Of a stretch of DNA of 64,000 nt, positions 34,901 to 49,900 are shown in pieces. How positions within the stretch are numbered: position 1 is the first letter of the stretch; each line of letters opens with the position of its first letter. The notes under the pieces were generated by a model that searched no databases, was not told the DNA's origin, and was given only the letters and a program-made list of their open reading frames with translations. The DNA is from Parus major (lineage: Eukaryota; Chordata; Aves; Passeriformes; Paridae), in the NCBI RefSeq assembly GCF_001522545.3, contig NC_031774.1:55121871-55185870 (forward strand), given 5' to 3'. Both the position numbers and the translations under genes were made by a program.

Positions 34901-37900
34901 CTCAACAGATTCCTCCCACTATGGATTCTGTGTGCCTAACACATTACTGTCACCTCTTTCCTCCCTCCAAGACAGACTGAACTCCACGTTGTTCCCTCAG
35001 GAAATTAAAATGGAAATTTTGAATAAAATCTGAACTTAAATTACTACAGGAAATTACTGCTTGGATAGATTGTAGTGGAGCACATATAAAAATTTTAATT
35101 TTCAGGGCTGTTCAACACAGTGGGGACAGCAGGCTTCAGTAGCTCACCAAAAAAATGAAAAAGAACAAAGTTCTTTCATTTATAGGCTTAACTACAGATT
35201 TCCATTAGGAAGATGGTTCAGGCATTTTGATTTAAAAAATAATGGCTTGTATTTCTCAGGAGGAGAGAGGATGTCTCTGGTATTATTTTCAGAGTTCAGA
35301 AAAAATAACAGAGAAAACACTGGTTGTACAACAGCTGACTAGTTTAGGGAAAATAAATTAAATTATTTTTTTTCACTGCAATGCAAAAAAAAAAAAATTA
35401 ACTACTTCAATCAAACCACATATTTATTTCATCACAACACAGTTTGTGAAATAAGCACAGCTGTTCATTACATTGGCAACATCCCCACCAAGATTGCTTT
35501 ACCTTTGCTTGTGTAAGAGTTAGAAACAAAATACTAACTGGCTTCAATACTTCTTTACAAACTGTAAAATAAAAGCTATTTACTTGTCAGTAAAGAGATA
35601 CATGAGTTTGGCTTGCTGGTATGTAGACCTCTTCAGAGTAAGTTAAGACCCCGAAGTATTTTACCTCTTCCAATCCTGTTAATAGGTCAAAGTAAGCACA
35701 CATTCAAACTGCATAATAACCTAATGCATCAAGTCCATGTGACTTTGCTGTATATGCTCCCCAGCAATTTTAAATGCAAGACTAAATTAAGTGTAATACA
35801 GCAACAAGCCACAAAGAATGCAAATGTTTCACAGCATTTTCCTGCTACAAAAAAGACAAATCAGTTCTCAGTGTCCAAACCCAAGGAGTTAGTATTTAAA
35901 CACATTTAAGCTTCCTTTTTGCTGGCATTTCATTTTAACTTCCCTCTTCCTTTTTCTGCTCCACGCCCTCAGGCAATTCCCGTGCTCATCCCTCCCTGCC
36001 TTTGGCAGCCCAGAACAAAGACACCTCCTCCAGTAAACAGCTGCATCTGGGCTCTGTGCAGTTCCACACTCACTTCTTACAAAGGGTTTGCAACAAAACC
36101 CTCGGCAGCCTGTCCGGGACACAAAGGGGAGCTCCATCCCGGGCCAGCCGCGCCCGGAGCGGCCCCATTCCCACCCAGAGCTGCCAAAGGGAGCCCGGCC
36201 AGGAGAAGCCCCTGTGCTGGCCTGCTCCCCCTTCCCAGCGGGCCCCAGGGATGTCATCCCGCTATAAACACCCCGCAGCAGGTTCAGACTCACCCGCAAG
36301 CAGAGCTCTTCCCACTGCCTGTGCAGATGCTCCACTTGCTCCTTGAGCACCATCATGTCCTCGGTGAGGATGAGGTGCGCCAGCTCCGCCTTCATGGCCT
36401 GCAGCTCCTTCATGTCGTGGGCCCAGTCTGCCAGCGACTGCTCCAGCTCCTGCATGGAAACGCACCCGCACAAGCCTTGGCACTAAGCTCCTCGGCTTTC
36501 CAAACCTGCCGGCTAATCCCCTGCCTGGCCTGTGGGGGAGGAGAGCCGGGAATGTGCAGCCGCCTGTGCCGCGCTCTCCATGGGGCTGGGCTGGCCAGGA
36601 TCCCCGGGAGATCACTGGAACCCACTGGAGCCCCACTGGAACCCACTGGAATCCACTGGAGCCTCACTGGAGCCCCACAGGAGCCCCACTGGAACCATCG
36701 CTGCTTCCCCAAGTGCTGGAATGCAGCCTGGCCCCAGCAACTCCCCGTGCTCCAGGGCAGCGTTTGGGTTCTCACACCCAGGCCGGCACAGGCTCGCTTC
36801 TTCGGGGTCTCCTTTATTCCTGTTGTAACTGTTTTAGACAAACTGCTTTCCACCTGCATTTGCTCCAGTTTCAGGTTATTTTTCTAAACACAAAAATTTC
36901 ATCAGTTGCCTCCTCTAATGAATGATTTCATAGGCACTACCTCAGATTTGTGAGCAATGTGCAGCTTTTAAACTGCTTGCTCACAGAAAACAGGCTCTCT
37001 TTTCTGCTTTGCTGCCCCAACTCCCCTTTCTCTTTATTGTAAGTTACATATTTTCCTTAACATTGTTAAAATTGTCACCTAAAAGGCAGAGGTACCACTG
37101 TGTGCAGCTGGGGAATAAGATACTCTACACACAAGGTCCAAGGTCCCATTTTGCAAAAATAGCTGCTGGGAAGGGTCAGTGGTTCATCTAACAAAAAAAC
37201 CCAAATTCTAAGAGAGAATCCAGTTGTCTCATTTTAAAGGGAAAAACAACCTGTGAGTGTTTGTGTCAGAAGTATGCTGGGTCTAAACCCTATGAGGATT
37301 TTCACAGATCTTGGACTCAGCTTCAACACTACAGGAAAATACCAAATAAACCTGACTCTAAAATTTACCTGAGATCACAGTACTCCTATAGATGTGCACA
37401 CATGCATTTATGTCTCCTAACAAGGGGCAAGTCCAGAGCAATACAGAGCTAACTATGGAATTTCATGGGACATTGCTAGCCTCGTGTAAGATCCAGGGCT
37501 GAAAGAAAATAGCTTTATTCCATACAGAAGTGAAAAGCAGGAAGAGCATGCCATGCCATTTTAGTGCTTTATTGTACTATGACACCTACTAGCAGCACTT
37601 GCACTGGCACTGTCTGACCCTGATGCCTCTACAGCTGAATTTCTTTTGCTGGGATAAGAGACAGAAACTGTGTGCTTCCATCTCACAGATAATTCAGGGC
37701 TACAGCAAGGCTGCTGCCGTGGGAAAGACAGCCAGCACTCACAAAGAAGATTTCAGACAGCTGATAATGAGTTCAAAGCCTTGGCCCGTTAATAAGCTTA
37801 TTTGTTCCCACTACATAGGTCAACAATTCACTTCATAAAAGGATGATGAAAGACTGACCACTCCAGACAAAATGTCTCCTATCCCTTGGAAATGCTTTTC

Positions 37901-40900
37901 TTGCCATTTAATTTTCATGGTGCACTATGGGCTGCAAGTAATTTTGCCACTCCCTTACTCTTAATTTTCCTTCTCTTTAATTATTCCCAGATCCTGCAGG
38001 TATGTATGGTGCTTTGCAGAATTACAAGGTCTCTTGCCTGAGGAGCTCCATGTACAAAATGAATTGGGAAACAAAAAGGGAGATTCAGTCACAGGGATAG
38101 CAGCCAAATGAGCTGAGAGAAGGGAATTTTTTTCCTTTTGTTTGAGAAACTACTTATTTTATAAATGCAGATTGTAAAGGGAGAAGAAGCAGGAAATACA
38201 ATAATCCAAAGACTACTACTACTACTCAACCTTCTTGGTCAGCTGGACTTTGGAGATGGGCAGCAATCAGGATGGTGTAAAGGAAAGAAATTCAGTGTCA
38301 CTGAAAGGCAGGTAAGAGGGAAAACTAATTTTACAGGGATGAGGTGTTGTGCAAAGACTACAGCAATTTGAATACAATATGGCTGTTCATACCTTAATAT
38401 GTTCCTTGGCTTTGTGGAGCTCTTCATGTTCAACAGGGAGTGGATCTTTTACTTTCTCTTTTAGCTCTTGCAGTCTGCTTTCCAGTTCCTTGGTTTGCTT
38501 TTCAAAGCGGTCACAAGTCTGCTCAGAGAGAACCAAGGATGTTTAAAAGGTGAGGATACTTTATCATGAGGTATGAACCACACAGATATATTACAAAATA
38601 ACATTTTCAATCCACTGAAATAATCAACCATGTACTCTGGTTTTTGGTATTTTCTCTTTTGATACACAGTGCCACCCACAAGGATTTGGTGCTTGGATTT
38701 ACAGAACTTCAAGCCTCTCCTATTTAAGGCTTGCCTTTGAGAGCATTTCTGGTCATTTTGTTCAACCCAGGAGACTTTAAGCATGGTTTTTGGACTATAT
38801 CAGTGACAGTATTCAATTTTAAGACACACCTAATAAACTACTTAGCCATGAACGCAAACTGATTGCTCTAAGGAAATAAATATGTGTTTAGATGTTCAAC
38901 AACATGAGGAGGAACGAGCCCAAAGCAGGAATGAGCTCCAGGCCATGGGGAGAACATGAGAACAATCAGAGCAGGAACATCCATTGTTCCAACAAATGGA
39001 ATCCAACTCAATTTCCTTTGGAGAATCAGGAGACCACAGTTTTAGCTTCCTTCAAGCCCTGCTGACACATGACAGGCACTTCCCTCAGAGTGCCCCTGCA
39101 GCGAGCAGCAGCTCAGCCCTGGAAATGGTGGGACAGGGAAGCTCTGGAGACCCAATGCCAGAGAAGCAGGTGGGAAGGGCATCATCTACCTGTAGGGTGC
39201 CACTGAACTGCATCTTCTTCTTCTCCAGCAGGGCCTGGGTTTTCCCCCAGCGCTGCTGTAACTGGCTGAGCTCCTCCTGGAGAGCAGCACTGGTGTCAGG
39301 ATCGGAGACAGTGCGCAGCTTCTCCCCAACATCGATGACCAAGGTGTACATGGCTTGCCACCTCTGAAGGATCACCGCCTTACTCTTCAAAAGAAAAAAA
39401 AATAATTAACTTTCTAAGCTGTTCTTAGGAAGTTCCAGAAGTGCTTTCCCAGTATTTCACTTGGGAAGATGACTCTCAAGGTACAACTTTGTTCATAGGC
39501 ATGAAAGAGTAATCAATAGATCTCCTATATACTTAATTGCAGAAAAATCACATTTTCTCTGATACTTTTGATTTATAAAACTGTACAATAGCTTTCCCCA
39601 GATTGAATCTATAGGGTGAAAGTGCAGCAGTCAAGAAAGATGGAAATTCAGTTGTACAAGTTACTCAGAACAAAAAATACAATCTAAGTTCTGTGACCAC
39701 CTCTAACATCAACATCTTAGGCTAATTTTTTCAGCCTAAGATCATGATGTACTCAAAGTGAAGTAAGCCATCAATAATAATTTGCCCACCACAGACTGAT
39801 CTCCAACACAAGGAGATAAAATCAGTTTCTTTCTGTAGAACAGCAGCAGGAGGACAAGGACAATTTGAAGTACGAGAGAGAAAACTTTCTGGCTTTTCTC
39901 ACTAAGAAAAAAGCATGAGCACTAAGTTGTAAAATCTACTGAAAATCACCTTTACACAGGCAGGTAGAAATGAAGACGAAATAAACAGGGCAGACACCAG
40001 ATAGAATCCTGGTAATGTGTTAATCCATCAACACTAGATGTGTGGGTACACAATATAAATCTTGGCCTGTGCAAATAGCATTCAACAGTATGATTTTAAA
40101 AGGTTTTAGACTGCCTTACACAAGCATTAATTTCACTGCTTGCTTCTACCTTCCTACAAAACAAAGAGGTGCATAGTTAAATGGAAAACCAAAATATCCA
40201 AAATTAACAAAGGAAAATACAGAACTCACTGTTCTAAAGAACTGCTCACCAGGTTTGTGTGTCTTGGAGTGAACAGACTCCCTTGCAAGTGTTTTCTCCT
40301 TTGTTTCTGGCATCTCCTGCCCATCCCTGCACACACAGGACCCTCTATGACCTGTCCTGCCATGTAAGTACCTTCCTTCAGGCAAAATAAAAGGCCTGAA
40401 TTCAGCAGTCATGTCAGTAAGATGCACACAGACCTAGAGGTTACCTGCTAGGACAGACTAGGGTGCCTGACTTATCTTCTAGCACCCTGAATTTCTATTC
40501 TCATATCCATAAGAATTTTGAAGCATGCAGGGCTACTAAATGGCCATGCTGATCAAGAAGTTTCTGAGTATAATGAGCCTTTTGCAATGTCACTGCTTTC
40601 TTATCTGTGCTCAGCTTTAAGGAAAAAGTGTCACCAATCATTTCTCCCCCAAGAAAGTGTGTGATTTTAAAGCTTTTTACCTTAGTGGACAGAAGTTGTT
40701 TCAGTCTGAGGGAAAAAGCCCACATATTTTAGATTTATGAGAAGTAAGCACAGTACCTTGAAATCATGAATTACATTTCTAAGCTGGTAAAGGCTGTAAC
40801 AGTCCTGGCTCTTCACAGCTGTGAGGAAGCTGTTTGTATCATCAAGGAATCTGTTGAGGCTCTGCAGGGAACTCCTGAAGAGCTGCCACTGGCTCACGAG

Positions 40901-43900
40901 TCCATCGATATCTTTCTTCCTCTGCTGAACCATCCGGATAACATTCTGCCACTGCTCTTTCAGCAATGTGAGCTTGGAAATAAACTCTGTCCTGAAAATT
41001 ACAAGGGATGAGTGTTAATTTATTTTGATCTCAAGGCTGCGTATTACAGTAATTGTGATGGATCTCCCATTTGCAAAGTTGTTTTCCAATTATAATACCC
41101 AACAAGGCAAGATTTGCAGCCCTAAGCTCAGCCCTGCTCTCTGTATTCCACCTTTTAAGCAATCCAAACAACCTTTCACATGATACCAAAAAGGGTAAGG
41201 CAAGTCCATCTTGCAATTGTAGTATAGTAACATACATAATACAGCAATCAGACACCACAAACACTTCTCTGAAGAACAAAAAGGTCAGTCCAAGTGAGAC
41301 AAGGTCACTGATTACACTGCAAAATTGATCGGCACAGTGGAAAATTGTGCAGTTATTGAACGCATTTAAACAGTTATTTTGTCCTCTTCTTCAGCATGGT
41401 CAGATGATCCAGCAGATCTGGCTGACTGATTAGGCAACCCCATCTACCAATTCTGCTTCTCTGCAGGAGGCCATCATCCCTGATTCACTGTTATACAAAC
41501 CCCTGCCTTTCTGTGGGTAGGTCCCAACACAAAAATCCAGCAGCTCAGCTTAGTTCAGCCCTGCCTTCCCTGGCAGTTTAAAGCAAAGCTATGGATTTTA
41601 TACTGGCACGTCTGAGGGGAGCACACACAGTCCTGCCAAGCTTCTGGAAGCAGCAAGATGTGGCAGGGAGGGAAATGTGTTCACCCCAAACACCTGAGGC
41701 AGCTGAACCTCTGCTCACAAACATTACCTGCTGTTTCTCACACTACATTAAGAGAAAGGTGTAAGATCATGCTGATAAAAAACAGGTTTAGGTACCATAT
41801 GTTTGGGGTTTCGTGGCCAGTGACTCAATGTCCTGCCATGTGTGCCAGGAGCAGTGTGGATAGTCCACACCTCTGCACTCTGAGAAGCAGAGAGCTCCAG
41901 GAAGAGGGAGAAGATCCTTCATACACAGCATCCTCATTATGGTCTGTGGGCAGGCAGCTTCTCAGCCACAGGTACACAACAAAAGGCTCCTGTTCAGGAG
42001 CAATTATTTTTTTTTTCAGCCCAGCCTGTTACTATCCCAAATGCAGTCTGGCCAGGGTACCTGTGTTTCTTTCTCACTGCACCTCCTCATGTTTTTGCAA
42101 AATGTGACAGGTGATCACTCAAAGAGTGGACCCAGCTAAGAGTTTGGGTTTATGTCCTCGTAAGAGCCATGATTCAATACCAATTCCAAGAAAGATAGCA
42201 TATTCACTAAATGACTAAGATCTTAAGGATAAAACCAAATAAAGTACCTTTTCTCTGCTTCTCCAGATTCCAAGGAGAGTAGAACTTTTTCTATGATAGA
42301 ATTAAATATCTGCTGATTTATGGAAATCTCAGTCTGCAGCATCTGAAAATACCAAGAGAACAAGTTTTAACTATTCAGTGAAAAACCTTTGCTATGAAAG
42401 CTGCTTCTGCTCCTCTAGAGTGGCAGCATTTATTTAATTGTAAATGCTGTAAACACTATTATTTTCAATTGCTAGTGTGAAATGCACCCTAGGAATCCAC
42501 AGTTTTTGGATACCAGAAAGAATCTGCACATATGTGACAGCAGACCTCACCATGAGTTGGATGATACATATCTGAAACCTAAAGTTTTTTGACTGTTTCT
42601 CTGTAACAAATAGCAACTGTTCGGGAAAATACCAGCGAAAACAGATTTCCACTAAAATCTAGTAACTGGTCAAACCAGAAATATGCTGTGAAAATACTAT
42701 TTTAAATGCATTTATTCCAGAAACATAAGATTGCTGCCAGGTCTCCAGCAAACTATCCAGTTAGCTGCCACAGGCTCCAGTGTTCTGGGACAGGCAGACA
42801 AATACACCTCAGGGCTGGGGAAATCTAGGACTTCCATGACACAGCACTTGAAGATGCACTCCTTAAGGTCTGATCCTTGCAAAAAGGGATCTGCCCCTTT
42901 GGAAAAGGATTTTCATGTTTTAGAGATTTTACCTTGACAGGCATGTGAAATGCAGTGTAAAATCCTGCCCAGATCTAATTTCAAAACACACACCATTTTC
43001 TAATGATTTCCCTCGTCTTCATCATTCAAGATGCTGCCTCCATTTTTAGAGTTAGCTTTACCTCATATACTCTCTGTTGCTCTTGCAGTTCTTCAAAGTG
43101 TCCTGGAATATCTGTTTTTAAGGCTTCTTTCATTTTTTCTAGGAATTTCATCCACTTTTCACATTTCTGAAAGAATTTCTTCTCATCATTTTGTGTTCCC
43201 TCAAGCATACTGTAAAACAAAATGAATAACCAGAAACTTCTGTTGGTGGATGCTTTTTCTGGGTATGTTACAGGTGCTCAAAATGTGGTGGTTAATAAAA
43301 TTAACTTAGTTAATTTATAAAATTAACAAAGTGCTTCACTTGGCACTTTGCTCCCTTCTTCTCCTATGAACATCCAGGTTTTTGCTTCAAGCAACTTAGA
43401 ATGCAAATAGCCACTGAAAAATCAAGTAAACTGAAAGGGCAGAATTCCACCTGGCAAGCCCCTGAGAAAGCTGAGAACAGATTGCAAGATGTCCCATGCT
43501 TTAACTTGGTTTTTATTTTAATCACAGCAAAAGGAATTATTACTAGTGATTTTTTTGTTTGTTTACATTTCAGACCTGCAACATTCCAGAGCAGCTGCTG
43601 TTTTCTGACTCCACTGCCGAGTCAGGCTCTGCATTTTCTTCAGGGTGAAGTCACTGAGTGGCAGCTTTATGCTTGCTTCATTCAAACTCTCTATGCTTGG
43701 AGAAAGTGCAGCAAGCTCCAGTGTCTGATTCTGGAAGTAAAGAAAAAAAAAAATATTGCAAAAAAGTACTGCCTTTTTTTCAAAGAAGTATAGAGGCTTA
43801 TTCTCTCCACAGCTTGAATACACCAAACATTTCTGTGTTAACTTCAAAAAATACAGGGGGAAAAAAAGTACTAACTCATTTAAACAGGGCTGACTTTTCC

Positions 43901-46900
43901 AACAGTACTGAACAGATACTCAAGACCTGGTACATTGAGGGAACAGAGTATCTCCAGAGCAAAGCTGCGGAAAAAGATCTCCCATCAACCCCAAATCTGG
44001 GTGATTTTCCTCCTTTCCATGCAGGCATTTGGCCTCAAATGCAGATCTAGGGTTTCTAAACTTTAATCATCACTTTTTGTGTTTTGGCTGAATTATAGTT
44101 ACTCTGATGGAAGTGCTGCAACTGTGACATTTAGGAAACAATCTTGAAGTGAGCCAGAGCTGAGTAGTATCTTTTTGTATTTGGGAATGCAAACATACCA
44201 TGAGCAATTCTGAGTTGTCTCCTTCCCCTAGACAGAGGCTATCAAAGGTGTCTGTGCAATTCTTGACACGACCCTCCAGTGTTTCCAGGCAGTTGTTGAA
44301 ATCCTCCAGTTGTAAAAGATTGAACTGGCATGAATGAATTTACATTAGTTACTATTTATTACATTTATTCAGTATACAAAAAGAAGCAATAAGCAAAATT
44401 ATCAGGAAAAAAGTTATTAAATTTAAATTCTAATGTATTTATAACTCTCTATTGAATTTTTTTCAACTGGATAAGGGGAAAGTTTAACCCAAAGCAGAGA
44501 GCAAGAAACAGAATCTCAAAATTGTGAGATAGCTGTAACTATGTGAAAGGAATAGGGGTTTCTTTCATAGCTTTGTGCTATTTAATTCATTGTGAAATTG
44601 GAAAGTCAAAACTCAGATTATAAGATTGGGGAAACTTGTGAAAATGAGCTTCCTTTGAGGTACACACAAAGCCTGCACCCACAACTGAAGTTGTGCAGCT
44701 AACATGAGCTCTGATGTTTCTCATGAGAAATCAGTAGGGCAGGAATTCAACTTTCCTTTAGCAGAACAGCACTGGGAAAGCTTTTACTTTCTTTCCAGAA
44801 TTAAACTCCACATCTCTGAGAGTACTTGCACAACAACAGCTTTTCTAAGGGATGAATGGCAAAAACTGGTATGTGGAGAGAGATTGCTGTGGTAATACTA
44901 CAGGGTTATGTAGTAACCTAGAGAAAATGACTACCCAGAAATGCATTTTTTCATGCAGTGAGAAATTCACAGGCAATATGAGAAACCTGTTATCTTCACA
45001 AAGATTTCTGGCTTGCAGCCATTAACTGTGCTGATAGATGGATCATAAATAGAGCTGGCTTCAAATGTCTTGACTTTAAAACAGAACAATTCATTGGAAC
45101 CAGACTTTTTCCATAGGAGCAGACTAATTCTACATCAGTAAATGTCCAGCAGTACATTTGCTTGGAAGCTTTCTTAGAAAGAACTGTGCAGAGAAGTCAA
45201 TCCTCCACTACTCTGAGCAGATCTCCTGGATCCAGGTCTCTTCCCTACTTGGCCTGAACAGGAATGTCAGTCTGGTTCTCAGAATGACATCAAATGGGCA
45301 CAGTCTTCTGTTTGGTTTGAGGTTCGCATGAACTATTCCCAAGGAAAACTGAAGCCCATTATTTATTTTTTTTTTCAAGGCAGAGCTGAGAAAGTTTACA
45401 ACTACTTCAGTGTTCAAAAAAATAAAAATACATTTCCTAATCTTTGATCATCTGAGGGTCCTGGGGATAATAGGCCCACTGACAAAGGCTGTTAGAGCAA
45501 CACAAGCAGGTAAGGGTGAAATCCTTCACCTGTCCCTCTGGCTTTGTGTGTTATTTCTTTAATCATCCTGCTGAGTGTCATTTAATTGCAATTTCAATTC
45601 AAGAACTATAGTGCTCTAATGAGGAATGTGGCTCACACAGGACTTTAGTGAAGAAGTTACCCCACACTGACAACAGCTAATTTAATATTTTTTAAAAAAA
45701 ACCAACCTGAAGTTCATCCAACTTCCTCTGCAACATCTTTTCCAAATAGGTTGCTCTCTGGAATGGCTGCAGCTTCTCCAGCAGAATGGCTTCAGCAGCT
45801 GTCCCAGCCTGCTGTTTTATCCTGTCAGCCTGCAAATAAATCTGGGTTCGGCATCCTGCGATGTTCTGAAGGCCATGCTGTAAATTCTGATGGAAGAAGG
45901 GAAAAAAAAAAGTTAGTAAATGAACCAGATCATCATTCATGTGCCACTTTCATTTGGTATCTTTTGTTGCTGTAACTAAACTCTTTTTGTTGATCCCATC
46001 TGGGAGCCCAGCTCAGCTATGGTGAAAGCTTCAGTCTTTTACTTGGAGGATAAAGGGAGCTGCATCCATTGAGTGCAGTGCTGGGAAAGGCACAGTTCAA
46101 AGTTCATGGAACACCAGTGGCTTCAGGCAGCAGGATATGGCTGCTCCAGAGGAAATCAGGGAGGGAAATGGGAATATCCCTCTCTACAAGATGTGTGTAC
46201 ATGAGAAGATGGAGGAACCAGCCCATGCTGCAGATGAGGAATGCTATTTAATTACAACCATAGCAGTACTTTGGATCCCTCAGTGATTGAAGACTATGGG
46301 TTTGGTTTATTTGTTCCCCTTTACCAAGAAAGATGCTATAAAATTAATTACAAAGATTAATTAATAAAAATTAATTATAAAATTATACTCTAAAGGCAGT
46401 ACAAAAACAAAGGGAGTAATTTTAGACTCATTTAATGTACTTTATTTTTTCTTTTTTTTTTTGATGAGTGAAATTTACTTTTAGCCATGAAACCCCCTGA
46501 AATTTGCCCCTATGCGTTGTCTTTTCTGAGAATAATAAGCAAAGTCTTCTGATCAATAGCAAAGAACACACACATTTCCCTAAAAAGAAAAATGGTCCTT
46601 GCTTCCTGACCCCTTTGTTTGAAAGGATCATATTATAAAATACCACTCCAGCCATTTAATAAATTACCCAAGAAATTTTGATTTCTTATTCTCTATATAG
46701 GAATTTATTTTTATTTTTTGTGGTGACAAAAATCCATAAAACCATAATCTTTCCTAATATATAGAGAAGAAAAGATAAGAGAGATTAAAATACATTTTTG
46801 TTATGGACATGTATACTCAACTACACATAACTCATATGCCACTTCACTGATCCCACTGATCTTTTAATGCACCACTTAAAAAAACCTACAAGGCATTCCT

Positions 46901-49900
46901 TGTGTTCTAGCCACACACACAGGACAGGATCTACAGTGCTAATGGAATTCAGGTGGCCATGCCTTGCTCATTAGGTATAATACTCTTCACAAAAATTTCC
47001 AGAAAAGGCAATTCCTTTTTGCTGACATATTGGTGAATTTCTGTAACAGCCATTAGTAGATCAGAAGAAAGTAAAAGTACTCTGGTCAACACTTTGCTGC
47101 CATCAATTTTTCTGACAAAGAAAGATATACATGAGTTCTCTTCCCTTTAATGTAAAGTTTCTTATTTAAAGCCACATGCAAAATGAAATATTCTGGACTT
47201 CTTCCAATTTGTGGCTAGAGATTCATAAAGCTTGATGAATCACTGCTCTGTCCTGACATAAGGATTATTATGTTTCTTTATTGCAGTCTGAAAGAACCAA
47301 AAATGTCAGAACCTAATGACAGCTTTGCTGCCTAAAGAGTCCAATGCACCGTGTGCCTTCAGCATGATATCTCATTTGCCTGAAGTCAAAAGCATTTAGA
47401 ATAATCTAAGGAGCTCAGGAATCTGTGAACTCATCACACCAGACCAAAACACAGTACCAAATTCAATTAAAAACAATTTGCAGGCTGTGGAAAAGCTCAG
47501 GATGATCCTGTGCTCAGGAAAACTGCTCTTTTCCCCCTCACCTATTGTTCCAGTAGATATTATCCCTCCTCCCAAGCAATGCCTCATAAGGTAAATAATT
47601 TTTCCTTCAGTGATTCCTTCCAACACAGGCCTGGTTTTTTGTGTAGAGCAGAAAGGGGCAGAGATGGAATATGACTCCCTTCTGCTCTCTTCTTACCATA
47701 CACTAACTTTAGTTTGGTCTCTGGTCCAAGTGCTTAAAGGAAATACAAAGGTGCCTGTTCATGGAAGAAACCCACAGATTTTATCTTTTCCACTGACTGG
47801 ATTGTTGGCATTATTTTGCCTTGTTTCTCAAAAATGAATCTTGGTTTGTACCAGGCAGCAGAAACTTATTAATGTACCTTCATCTCCTGTATCCTCTGCT
47901 CCAGGGTTTCTATCGTGTTCTCCTCAGGCACACGAGCATCCAAGAGCTGAGCACACTGCTGGCTGTACTGCTGTAACTTGGCTGCTGTCTCAGTGCACAA
48001 AGCATCAAAGGGCTCCCAGAGCTGCAGAGCTGCCTGTGCTGCCCGCAGCTGATCTGTGATGTCTTCATTTACTGCGTTCCACCTGCCAAAATATCAAAAG
48101 ATTAAGAGTGTTTCCTAGTAGGCTCTCCTGCAGAATATGATTTGGCACAGGATTCCTGTGGGAGAGTTGCTTTGCATCCACAGCCATGTTCCTGAAATCC
48201 ATTTTGTGCTGTGGGACTCATCACATGAAAAGCATGCAGGTAAAAGGTACAAGTTCCCCATCCCTGGAAGTGTTCAGGGATGGATGGGGCTTGGAGAAAC
48301 CTGGTCTGGTGGAATGTGTCCCTTTTCATGGCAGAGGGGTTGAAACTGGATGATGTTTACAGTCCCTTCCAACTCAAACCCTACCTGATTCTGTGATTCT
48401 ACTCCTCACACAGATGCCCTTAGATGGGTGAGATAGTATAGATTTGAAAATCTGATGTTTGAGTCCTGCCTCAACAACTTGGGTGTTTTAAATACTAGCA
48501 ACTGGGGTCTGATTTTGCAGGCTTACCTAGTGTGTGCCTCTGTGCACTTCTGGTCAATAATCTCTGCAAAGGAGGGGGAGCAGTTCTTCTTCAGGTTACT
48601 GGCAGCAGCCTGGAGCTTGGCCCAACTTTCTTCACTGTTCTCTGATTCATCTTGAAGAGCCTGCAGAATGGATTATTGCAATTAATTGTGGGGGATAAAT
48701 GACCTAAGTGTAACTTCCTCTATAGATTGGTAGAGCTAGGGCAGCAATAATGCCATACTTCTGCAGATTAAAATGTTTGCAGAAAATATAACACCTGTTC
48801 CTAGAAATTAGGAAGCTAAAAGAGGTGAAATGGTTGAAGTTAAAAAAGAAAAAAAAAAAGTCATTCAAGAGACCTATTTAAAACTGAGATAATTTATTGG
48901 CTGTTAAAGAAAAAGCTCATTTAGCAAACCCACACTCCTGAACTGAAAAAAGGACTTTGCTAGAAACCAAAAATGCTTTCATTTTAAACCACTGTTTCTA
49001 CTGGCAGAAAAGTTGGCTTGACACCTCCTGTCCTCAACTCCAAGTTCCCCCTCCTGATACAGGCAATTACAGCATATCTGTGACTGCTCCAGGTTAAAAG
49101 TAAACAGGGTGACTAAAGGGAGGTGAGAAGCTGCCCAGTTCCTTGTATTTATAATATGAGCCCAGGTGAGGGTGAAAAGCACTTGTGCAGTGTTTACTGC
49201 CAAGAGTCCCATACCCAACGTTCACAGCCTCAGTCTGTCCTGCACCACCTCTGATACAACTCAAAAAAAACCCCAAATCAGGCCTTATTTACAGGAAAAC
49301 AGGGAGTGCTTGCACAGCCTTTCAACACTCATTTAAAGCCAGGGCAGGGGATTTTAGCCAGAGCTGTGAAATGCCCAGACCCAGGGCCAGCCTAACTGCC
49401 TACTCCAGATGCTCCACTTGGACTCTGTAACAGCCAAGCAGAGGAGCAGGAGGATCCAGGGCATTTATGTCTGGCATTCTGACTTCTTCAGAGGCTGTGC
49501 AGGAGACTCCAGCTCTCTGGAGAGTGACAGAACAGCTGGACTGGTGCTGGAGCAAGCAGAAATGCCAGGCTCAGCATCAATACAAGGTGCAAGGGAGCAT
49601 GAGCACTCAGTGAGCTTCTCTCTTAAACCTTGGTACCTAAATGGCACTAAAGTTGTACTTATGCACTACATAAAATAAGAAGTCTAAGTGCCTCTGGAGA
49701 CAAAAAAAAATAGCAATATTGCACTAATTTCAGTGTTAATATAATAAAGAAAAGTTGTTCAGATAATGTTTTTGGTCTTTTTTTTCAGTGGAGTTTGTTT
49801 GCCTAAAGGCATAGAAGAAAGTACAGAAATAAGACAACTTTACCTGGAGAGTTTTGACCTGTTTTTTCAAAGCTTCCAATGAAGTTTCTTCCCCAGAAGG

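Larger units (their letters stand above)
39385..45706 (-). other. Introns W16-W22
   Basis: Introns 39385-40756, 40992-42247, 42343-43061, 43210-43575, 43731-44198 and 44325-45706 separate W22 to W16. I see no mobile element, RNA gene or extra exon in them; several have long T or A runs next to splice acceptors. Confidence 0.75.

Noticed and set aside
35919..36887. 322-codon open frame on the plus strand over exon W24 and the minisatellite
   Set aside because: It is antisense to a firmly supported exon and runs through a tandem repeat, giving a repetitive H-W-S-P-T-G pattern. It is a composition shadow.
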